Positions 55,568 to 64,000 of a DNA stretch of 64,000 bases are shown piece by piece. Made by a program: the position numbers and the translations under genes. Each line of letters opens with the position of its first letter. The first letter of the stretch is position 1. The notes under the pieces were generated by a model. That model saw nothing but the letters and a program-made list of their open reading frames with translations, was not told the origin of the DNA and did not search any database. Origin of the DNA: Bryoerythrophyllum caledonicum (taxonomy: Eukaryota; Streptophyta; Bryopsida; Pottiales; Pottiaceae); assembly GCA_963971425.1 (NCBI GenBank), contig OZ020517.1, forward strand, positions 11,906,501-11,970,500, read 5' to 3'.

Positions 55568-56590
55568 ATGTCCAAAGCATTATCTCGACAGACTCAAGAT
55601 AACGTAGTTTTGATGCTCCGGAGAGGATGTTCACACAAGGAGATAGCAAATACTTTGCATATGAGTGTAGGAAGTGTCCATAACCTTTGTCGAGGATATG
55701 TTTCCGATGTAAACCGTTTGTGTAGAGATAGACCTCAAAAGTTGAATAGACCACAAGAACAAAGGTGTGTGTTAGAAATGGTGAAGGGAAGAATGGGTAC
55801 TTGTGTAGATGTAGCAAGGTCTACACAACAAGTATTGGGAATGATAGTGAGCTCTCATACTATCAAGCGTGCACTTCATAGAATTTGTTTACGTTTGCAA
55901 ACAAAGGTAAAAAAAACCACATCTTTCTTTCACAAATGTGACGGCACGTTTAGAGTTTGCTAGAGTCCACAAACACTAGACTGTAGAGGATTGGAGTCGA
56001 GTAATCTTCTGAGACGAGAGTAAAATCAACTGCTTCAATTGAGACATAAGGGTTTGGAGTTGAGCACGAGAGGCGATGCCGCTTTCAGAACAAACTATCA
56101 ATCAAACAGTTAAACATAGAGGTGGGAGGATTGTAGTTTGGAGTGTATAAATGTCCATGGACGAGGATTGATATGCAAAGTAGAGGGGCACATTAATCAA
56201 ATTTGTTATTATGACATTCTAGAAGAAAATGTCCACATGGTAATTTCCAAGTTCAACTTAGACCCTTCTTGTGTCATCTTCCAAGAAGACAATGCTCCTA
56301 TTCAGACAACAAAGATGCTTCAAGAGTGGTTCTCATGGAAACCTTTTACTCTTCTACCTTGGCTTGCTCAATTGCTTGATTTGAATTCCATTGAACACCT
56401 TCGGTTAATTCCCAAACAGCGACTCAATTGATATGAGAGACCTACAACTGGAAAAATAGAATAGTGAGATCGTGTGGTAGAAGTTTTCCACTCTGCTACT
56501 CCAGATGATTGTAGGAGGCTTGTAGAAAGTATGCCACATAGGATTGCAACTGTAAAAGCAACAAAAGGGAGGTGGACAAAGTATTGAGAC
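55568..56590 (+). pseudogene. Second Tc1-like transposase, broken
   Basis: The N-terminal 131 codons are open and carry helix-turn-helix sequence (GCSHKEIANTLHMSVGSVHN). Then a frameshift leads to SRVIF, a stop, and DESKINC (first catalytic Asp). Further on are VIFQEDNAPIQ (second Asp) and LLDLNSIEHL (third region). At least two in-frame stops and frameshifts occur. The sequence is clearly a different lineage from the intact transposase at 37 kb. Confidence 0.8.
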
Positions 56591-56599
56591 ATCATCTTT

Positions 56600-57950
56600 C
56601 ATGGGTTGGCAAAACTGATTAAATGCCTAGGCGGACTTTGGATTATTCTTGGTCTTTTCAGAGCTCTAATTTGAAGGCATTTTTCCTCAAATATGTACTA
56701 TATATATTGCATAGTATGTCAATAGAATTTCAAGTTCCAATTTCATGTATTAATTTTTTGTCCAGAAGAATTAAATGAAGTGTTTGCACGTGTTTGATCG
56801 GATTTGACAATCACTATACCTCTTCCGCATTTGCATTTCCATATTCTAGCAAATTCAAAAAAAATCCACACCTTCCAAAATAACTACATGATTTGCATAA
56901 CGACATATATTTTCACTATTGAGCAATGCAATAAGTGATCAAGCGTTGCTCTTATGAATAACTGCTACGTCTCTAACTTCTTTGCCATACCATACCCATG
57001 TTGGAGATGTGTTATCACTATTTGTACGGGGAAGAACAAGTCTTATTGCAACAGATCATACCCGGGGTGTCTGTGCCCTAATATCTAAAAGATGCAATTG
57101 GAGGCATTGGAGAAGAAGGGGTAGTGGAAGTATTGCAAGCAGGTGTACTACATCTTACAATACTTAAGTAAGATTGACTACAAAGAGGACTTACTCATGT
57201 ATGCTCCAAGCTACAGCTTCAACAAAGTCAAGCCCATTCTCAAGCTTGCCAACATCGCCAAAGAAGCGCGAGAAAGGCAATGAAGTCGTAGTTCTCATAA
57301 ATATCTATGTTTCTAAATTGCTCATGTGTAGTGTCATAGGATACACTTTGAATCACTGTTGGATTTCATGACTGTAATTAATAGTCATGAATTTTGTTAA
57401 TACATCTAATGATAATTTTGTACCTAATTCAATATGAAGTCTATTAAACATTTTGGAAAATTTTAATAGATTTGTGTAGGTGATACGCATGTCATGCTCA
57501 AGTGATATATGTGTAATACATGGGCAATATCCATGTAAATCTAAGGTGATGTCTATTTAATACCTACTCAATACATAGGTGTAACCATTGTGTCCAAATC
57601 ACTTGGATTTTAAAAATAAGTTATTTTGGCAAGTTATGTTTGGTAGTGAGCACTTTGTGCAATTTTTTAGCACAACGTTGTCATTTGCATATCAATAAAT
57701 CTTCCTTTTCTCTAGATATGCCCCCCTATAAATGTAGAAAGCTTAGAAAACAAAAATTAGACTTAGATTATAACCCAAGCCAGGAAGAGAAGAAGGTCCA
57801 AAAGAAAAAGTATAGTACAAGTGTCTACAATTACAAGCTTATTTCTTAATTTAGTATGTTTCCAAAAAATGTCTCCGAAATTTGTAGTTCTACCCAAATT
57901 GCCTACAATTTCACATTTTTCCGAAAAAACACAACATTTTTTCCATTTTT
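56600..57950. other. No gene confirmed
   Basis: Short open frames (for example 56982-57167, Arg-rich) have no recognised domain. They may be further remains of the Mutator-like gene. Confidence 0.25.
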
Positions 57951-58074
57951 GAGTTTTTTACGCTCACCGCTCATTGCTCACAAAACAACGTCCTTGATTC
58001 ATGATGCTGCTAGTGATGTTGCTCAAGCAAAGATTAAGGCTTTCAAAATCAAATTCAACAAGTTTGCCTAAGTT

Positions 58075-58720
58075 GTGACCAATTCAAAGCATGGTAAAAA
58101 ATTCTTGGAAGCCCGTAAGTGCACTGCTTGGTCAATGTCAATTACCTTTTGCACATTCATTTTTAAAATTTAATTGTGTTATATTCTTGACCTCAAATTA
58201 ACCATCATTGGAGCCATATTGAGAAGTGGGAGATGACTTTGGAGAAGCTCCAAAAGATCTATGCTTCTGTTTATCAGCTGCTAACAAGGTCAAGTGGCTC
58301 AATTGGTCGAATTCAAGTGACCTATATAGGATGACTTTGAGATTTCCAACACGAGGTGTAATTGATGAGAAATTAGATGCTTGATTGCCTAAGGCAACAT
58401 TTTAGGCAAAGGTTCCTTGATTCAACTCTTTGTAAATGTCATGATGTCTTTTTGATTGTTTGCTTGCATATATTAATTGTTTACTTACTGTTAAGCTTGT
58501 TTTAACTTGATCAATGTATATTGTTGCATCAATACATAAATTACACTAATTATTGCGTGTGTGACCCTAATTCCCAAAGCATAAGCAATTTTTATAAAAT
58601 TTCAAAATCAGTGAAGACCAACCAAATTTAGCCTCATTTTTATGCTTAAAGAAAATTTAATGCCACCTTCAATATTAATACATTCTCTTGCTATAAGCCC
58701 AATCTCTTTAGATTAACAAC
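58075..58720. other. Spacer, no gene seen
   Basis: Nothing recognised. Confidence 0.3.
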
Positions 58721-59388
58721 TAGCAGTTGGCGCTTGCTTTGCAACGCATTAGTTTAACCATTTTAATGTAGTTTTTGTGTCACAAAATATTTAAAAAAAG
58801 GGTAACAACAATCTAGATAAAATATAAAATTGTCTTTGAGACCAATGCATGGATTTTAATAATGTGATAGAATAGAATAGAATAAAAAATTAGGTTTTAG
58901 TTTTTTTGCATTTTAACATGGAATTTCAAAATGTTTTGAACGTCAAGTTTGTAGTAAAGAGTTTCAAATTTGTTTTGGATAAGCACAAATTGCAACACAG
59001 AAATGCAAATTTCACACACCTACAAACTCAACTTGCAATTACAATCTCAATTTCACACACCCACAAACTCAATTTGCAATTACAATTTCAAAACTTGCAA
59101 TCTCACCTCAAAACTTGTAATTTCAATCTCCACAACTCAAATATGCAATTTTGCAACTCCAACTTTGTATGCCAACCTCCAAGATCACAACTCCAACTTC
59201 ACAACTTTTGTACTCCAAGTTTACAACTCATAATTTACAATTCAATCTTTAAGTGCTTAACTCAAAAAATATTTTGAACGTCAAATTTGTAATCAAGAGC
59301 ACAAATTGCAACACACAAATGCAAATTTCACACACCAAGAAACTCAAGACCCTAAATTTCAAAACCGCGCAATAAACCACACAATAAT
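58721..59388 (+). repeat. Element Z: conserved end plus CA-rich minisatellite
   Basis: Starts TAGCAGTTGGCGCTTGC at 58721. From about 58980 to 59250 there are degenerate repeats around AACTTGCAATTACAATTTC and CACACACCYACAAACTCAA, with a further piece at 59290-59345. No right end identified. Confidence 0.45.
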
Positions 59389-60278
59389 TAGCAATTGGCG
59401 CTTGCTTTGCAACGCAATAGTCCAACCATTTCAATATAGTTTTCATTTTACAAACAAAAAAAAAAAACATGATTCACTACACGGTTGGCTGCGCAATTCA
59501 CTGCGCGGTTGACTGCAGCGTTTCTACAGTTCACTGCACGGTTCACTGCGTGGTTGATCGTTGCGTGGTTCACTGCGCGGATTATGATTTTAGTAGTATG
59601 ATAATTAGTATACCAAGAAACCAAAACACTTTTCCAAAACCACCTGAAAGCATAGTTACAACATTCAATTTATATTTTTGTATATCGAAAAGGTTCGCGC
59701 CTATTGAGTACTTAGTCCCTCTTTTAGTGAAATAACTTGCCAAAAGAGACTCACGAAACCTCATGACAACTTTCTTGCTCGAGGGGGATTCATGAAACCT
59801 CATACCTATTTCTCCTACACATATAGTAAATATAGATACCCATCAAGGTGTTATGCCAGGAGAGGCCCGCATGAGAGGGCCTTGCAGGAGGTAAGGAATC
59901 CTCCTCGCCAGGCCGAGTTGCCGCCTTTGCCCTCCTCGTTGAGTCCTTCACCTCCCATAAGGCTACGACCTCTTCCTATGCAAACACATGCATTTCAGCA
60001 CATCCATTATCAAGCATTTGTGGTCTTCTTAGAATTTTCATTATTTCTATCATACTACTAAAATCATAATCTGCGCAATAAACCACGCAACAATCAATCG
60101 CGTAGTCAACCATGCAATGAACTACAGAAAAGTTGCAATCAACTGGGCAGTGAACTACAAAATCACTACAATCAACAGTGCAGTGAACTACGTAACCTTT
60201 TTTTTTTGGTTATTTTGAAATATAAAAATACATTATAATGGTTGGGCGAATGCGTTGCAAAGCAAGCGCCATCTGCTA
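59389..60278. mobile_element. Inverted-repeat element with GTTCACTGC minisatellite arms, 890 bp
   Basis: Left end TAGCAATTGGCGCTTGC, right end reversed TAGCAGATGGCGCTTGC; both continue TTTGCAACGCA and, after a few variable bases, CCAACCAT. Inside, GGTTCACTGCGCGG-type repeats (59470-59580) face inverted versions (GCAGTGAACTAC, 60070-60190). No transposase and no clear target duplication. Confidence 0.6.
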
Positions 60279-60629
60279 GTTGATTTAAAAAATAAAAAAT
60301 ACTCTCTAGTCCACAATACAATGTAGTGAATGGTGTATCATCTACACATAACGTACATCCCTCCCACACGCATAACGGCTTTCGGCTGTGTGCCTGAACC
60401 TCAGTAAAACGCCACGCCACCTAAACCGTTACCATCTACAGTCTTTGTACAGTCGTAACACAAAGTCTAAAACTTCACACCCAATAACGGCTTTCGGGTG
60501 TATTCACCACAAACCGCCACACCATCGCAATCTACTTCTATGTAGATACCTCTCCGTAGAATCTATGAGTTCGAATTTCCACGTTTTTTGCGTCCAGAAC
60601 GAGGCTGCTGTTGTTTTGGGAAGTGGAAG
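60279..60629. promoter_or_regulatory. Upstream region of the E1 gene
   Basis: Contains a direct repeat of AACGGCTTTCGG with GTGT (near 60375 and 60486). No TATA box obvious. Confidence 0.3.
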
Positions 60630-60665
60630 ATGGCGATGGCGATGGCGATGGCGATGGAGTCTTGA
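60630..60665 (+). other. Upstream open frame 1 of the E1 leader
   Basis: ATG then GCG-ATG repeats, encoding MAMAMAMAMES and a stop; made by a GATGGC hexamer repeat (60629-60657). It may reduce initiation at the main start if the leader is transcribed. Confidence 0.35.
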
Positions 60666-60684
60666 TCAATTTTTGCAGAGGTCG

Positions 60685-60720
60685 ATGGCTACGGAAGAAG
60701 GCGGAGTGCGTTCGTTTTGA
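60685..60720 (+). other. Upstream open frame 2 of the E1 leader
   Basis: Encodes MATEEGGVRSF, ending in TGA 102 bases before the proposed main start. Confidence 0.3.
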
Positions 60721-60821
60721 CCATTTCTGGTGCAGGAATTGAAGTGGAAGTCGAGGAGGGTCACGGAGGATCGGGTCATGAGGGAGAGGAGCAAGTGAGG
60801 GGAGGAGGCGAGAGGTTGAGG

Positions 60822-63800
60822 ATGGTGAACATGGAGGTGGACAATGCGGGAGACGGCAATGCGGAGGGGATAGGGATCGGGCGGGAGAAGGCGACGGCGA
60901 TGAGCGAGGCGACGATGAGCGACGCGACGGAGCTGCGGTACTCGCGGCTGATATACACGCTCGGGCGCGACGCGGCGGTGGCGCTGAGTGCGGGGCGCGT
61001 GTTGGTGCTAGGGTTGCGCGGCCCGGGCGCGGAAGTCGTGAAGAATTTGGCGATGTCGGGCGTGCAAGGGTTAGGGTTGGTTGACGAAGAGGTGGTGGCC
61101 GTGGCGGATCTCGGCGCGCAGTTTCTGCTGTCCGAGGGCGATGTCGGGCGCAACCGCGCTGTGGCGACGGCTCAGCGCGTCAAGGAGATTTATCCGAGCG
61201 TGGAGGTCGCGACAGTGGCCAGCGGTGCCGTGGAGAGCGCTGTCGGGAGCTACGGGTGTGTGGTGGCGACGGCCGGGACCGTTGCGGAGCTGGTGCGGCT
61301 GAATTCTGTGTGCCGGGCGCTCGGTGTGCCGTTTGTGGCCGCGAATTCGCGCGGCGTGTTCTCGTTCGTGTTCGTGGATTTTGGCGACAGTTTCTCCGTG
61401 TTGGATGAGACAGGGGAGCCGGCGGGAGCCGTCCTTGTGGAAGGGATAACGCAGGACTTTCCGGCCACGGTGACGGTCGTGGAGGAGCAGCGGCACGGCC
61501 TGGAGAATGGCGACGAGGTTTTGCTGAGCGGCGTCAAGGGGATGGAGGAGTTGAATCGCGAGACGCCTTACTCGGTGACTGTCACGGGCGTGCATTCTTT
61601 CACAATTCAGGAGGATACGCGGGCGTTCGGGCGCTACTTGTCCGGCGGCTATTTTAGGAAGCTGAAGACAGCGAAGAATATGGAATTTCTGTCGCTGGAG
61701 AAGGCGCTCTTGGCTCCTAAGTTTTGCATTAGCGATCCTGAGAAGACCGCGCATGCGCTGCACCTGCATGTTGGATTCCAGGCGGTTGATGAGTTTGAGA
61801 GACGTCATGCAGCGGAGACTCCGTCTCCGGCTGTGATCGGGGCTGATCAATTGCATGAGGTTGTGGCGATTGCGAGAGAGATTCGGTCCAATTTGCAGGT
61901 CGCAGGGAACGTTGGCAAAGGGGCTACGAATGGGAGCTATGCGATGGAAGCGACTGCGGATGAGGAGTCCAATGAGGCTCTGCTCAAAAGTCTTGGCGAG
62001 AGGGAGGGTTCGCATCAGGATGGATCTGGATTCATAAGCGGGGAGAGCAGTAGTGCTGGTGAAGCTAGCGGGGCGACTTCGACTGGATCGGTTGATAGTT
62101 TGGAGCTAGACGAGGAAATTGTGCGCCTCATTGCGTTAGGTGCGAATGTGGAACTGTGTCCCGTAGCTGCCGTCACGGGAGGAATTGCCGCACAGGAGGC
62201 CATCAAGGTAAGCTGGATATCGTTTTCGATTTGACTTCGCTGTTATCATGTTTGAAATGACATAGTATTATGATTGCCTTCACTCGAGTTGTGAATTATC
62301 CATTCCATTGTATGATGCTGGAAGAGAATTGCCAGTTACTGCCACTCTGCATAATGTGGCTCGCCTGGATAATTACTAATACCGTCAAGGCAGAAACTGA
62401 TGCCAGTTCTGTTTGCTACTTGCAGGCTTTAACTAGAGTATTCTCGCCTATACAGCAATGGCTTTACTTCGATGCTGTGGAATGTCTGCCTAGCGCGCCA
62501 CTTGCTCCTGAAGATAGGTTGCCTTGTGGCTCTCGCTACGATCATCAGATTGCTTTATTTGGCCGAGAATTTCAGGATAAGCTGGGTAGTCTTCAGGTAC
62601 TGCAGAGTATTTTGACTACTTTGCTGACATTGATGCGAGAAAGTCCGTTAATACATGTTCCACCGGGAATTTTCTGTTTCGATCATTTTCTTTTGTGTGA
62701 CGCAGTCTGACATCATGCATCAATGAGTGCGACGAATCATTCATTGAGGCTGTTTCTGGGTGTGCAGTGGCTTGTGGTGGGTGCAGGAGGAATCGGTTGT
62801 GAAGCTCTAAAGGACTTAGTGTTGATGGGTGTGGGCTGTAGCTCAAATGGCAATATCACTGTTACGGACATGGATACAGTGTCAAAGCCTAACTTGATTG
62901 ATCAAGTGCTGTATCAGCCTGAGGACGTGAGTCGCGCGAAGGCACCAACTGCCGCAAGAGCCTTGCGCACCATCAACCCTGCGGCACAAATACATGCCCT
63001 GCAGGTATTCCTTTTGTTCATATAAGCGCCTCTTAAGTTGTAATCACAACCCGTAAGCGCAGGGTCCTTGCCCGCCCGTTGTCTTCCTTGAGCTTGATGA
63101 CGCATGAAAATCTTGTAGTGACTAAACCTCTTCTGTCAGTCTGTCATCCTGCCCATTCTCTTGCCCTGCCTTATCTGTCATCCTGCCTACTCTTTCATTC
63201 TGCCCATTCTGTCATTCAAAAGTATTTTATCAGAGGATGAACCTGCATCTGTGCAGGAGAGGTTTGATCCAGAGACGGAGACTATATTTGACTCCTCATT
63301 CTTCAACTCCATAGCAGGTATATTAGTACTGGCTAGCAGTCTGTAGTACATTATGATGACTTGCGTCTATAATTAGAAGACCTGTAACAAATCTCCCTCT
63401 CCTTGCACACGAGCTCCTAGCTAACGGACTTGTTTGCGGTGCATAGGTGTGTTCTCGGCCGTGGACACTTCGTCATCTAGACTATATTTGGATGCTCGAT
63501 GCGTTTCCTACAGAAGGCCTATGGTTGATGGTGGCAAGCACGGGACCAAAGGCAGTGTTCAGGTTTGATTTTGACGACTTGCAAAACCCTTATTTTCAAC
63601 GAGTTTACTTTTCTGCGGAAGTTTAGAGGTTCTTTCTCCAGCCGAAGCTGAAGGGCCCTGGTTTTAGACACTGTTTGTACGGAGTGCTTCTTTTTGAATT
63701 GGAACTAATAATGAGAAGGTAGAGCGTATTTGAAGTTGTGCTAGCGTTGGTCTTGGGTATCGGATGGCCTGTCTTAGGCACTATAGAACTTAGTATTTGC

Positions 63801-64000
63801 AAGCTGCTAGTGCATTCGACTTCAAACGCTTGGTACACTTATTCCGTGCATTGGTACACATTTTTAAAGTAAATAGTACATCTCCTTATTAATGAAGAAA
63901 GGAATGAATCTTTGTGCAAACTCTTAAATCTAAGTGTCTTGTTGCAATTGCAGGTATTTGTACCATTTCAAACAGAAATGTACGCATCTACTCGGGACCC
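60822..64000 (+). CDS. Ubiquitin-activating enzyme E1-like, divergent, 3' part off the window
   Basis: Exons by splice sites and homology: 60822-62207, 62426-62596, 62768-63004, 63257-63317, 63447-63562, 63954 to edge; all join in frame with GT/AG borders. ATG 60822 is the first in-frame ATG; the frame is open further upstream only through non-ATG codons. Residues 40-80 hold YSRLIYTLGRDA and GLRGPGAEVVKN of the inactive adenylation half. The first catalytic-cysteine half-domain follows (GITQDFPATVTV, EQRHGLENGDEV). Exons 2-3 start the active adenylation half: SRYDHQIALFG, VVGAGGIGCEAL, VTDMDTV. The usual NLxRQ reads NLIDQ, losing an Arg that contacts ATP in known E1s; the downstream Lys (RAK) and the Asp of AVDTSSSR remain. 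E1 activates ubiquitin by adenylation and thioester formation in cytosol and nucleus. The catalytic Cys domain lies beyond the edge. Confidence 0.85.

Larger units (their letters stand above)
35275..57997. mobile_element. Mutator-like element enlarged to 22.7 kb by nested insertions
   Basis: Flanking 9-mers are TTTATGATG (35266-35274) and TTCATGATG (57998-58006), one mismatch. The left end is AGGAATGCTATCTTGTGAGC and the reversed right end is AGGACGTTGTTTTGTGAGC. Both are followed by GAGCGGTGAGC-like repeats, as at 8068. Inside lies a decayed Mutator-type transposase (about 54.0-55.0 kb), as expected for the original element. Everything else inside belongs to other families and is described separately. 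The size of the original element would be several kb. Confidence 0.5.

Noticed and set aside
1-64000. CRISPR arrays, bacterial operons or phage genes
   Set aside because: Gene structure, introns and element types are eukaryotic. The regular palindromic array lacks spacer-repeat organisation.

Overview
The window looks like a repeat-dominated stretch of a land-plant nuclear genome. Evidence for a plant is three germin-like protein genes, a spliced ubiquitin-activating enzyme E1 gene, a Ty3/gypsy retroelement with a plant-type RNase H, and Mutator-like elements. The intronless GC-rich germin-like genes and the kind of non-LTR element and kinase-like fragment present make me favour a bryophyte, but I cannot prove this from sequence alone. 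There is one 200-N assembly gap (6536-6735).

Layout. 0-7 kb: a broken kinase-like gene at the left edge, diverged transposon remnants, the 3' part of a non-LTR retrotransposon (about 3.84-5.26 kb), a coding-like stretch with a 182-bp tandem duplication next to the gap, and a Tc1/mariner transposase fragment. 7.2-14.6 kb: a 7.4-kb Mutator-like element with a perfect 9-bp target duplication. It carries a decayed gene with a DNA-methylase-like block, an unusual 1.35-kb palindromic array, and an open SWIM-type zinc-finger reading frame. 14.8-15.9 kb: a foldback element with Tc1/mariner-type ends. 18-35 kb: the germin-like locus. Two genes (20.6 and 29.1 kb) encode identical proteins, and a third (33.2-33.8 kb) lies on the opposite strand. 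They are separated by many copies of a TTAA-flanked inverted-repeat element, small 9-bp-duplicating MITEs and a second LINE fragment.

35.3-58.0 kb: a nest of insertions that appears to lie inside one Mutator-like element with near-matching 9-bp flanks. Nested in it are a PIF/Harbinger-like pair of ends, an apparently intact 3.7-kb Tc1-like transposon with 950-bp inverted repeats, a TTAA element, a MITE, a decayed Ty3/gypsy element on the minus strand (itself hit by a tRNA-derived SINE), a Mutator-type transposase remnant and a second, broken Tc1-like transposase. 58.7-60.3 kb: elements with conserved ends and minisatellite interiors. 60.6 kb to the right edge: the E1 gene, with five complete exons and the start of a sixth visible.

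How it fits together: the host genes seen are the germin-like cluster (secreted cupin proteins) and the E1 gene. Almost everything else is mobile DNA. The paralogous germin-like flanks act as internal controls, because two insertions in one copy have a matching uninterrupted site in the other.
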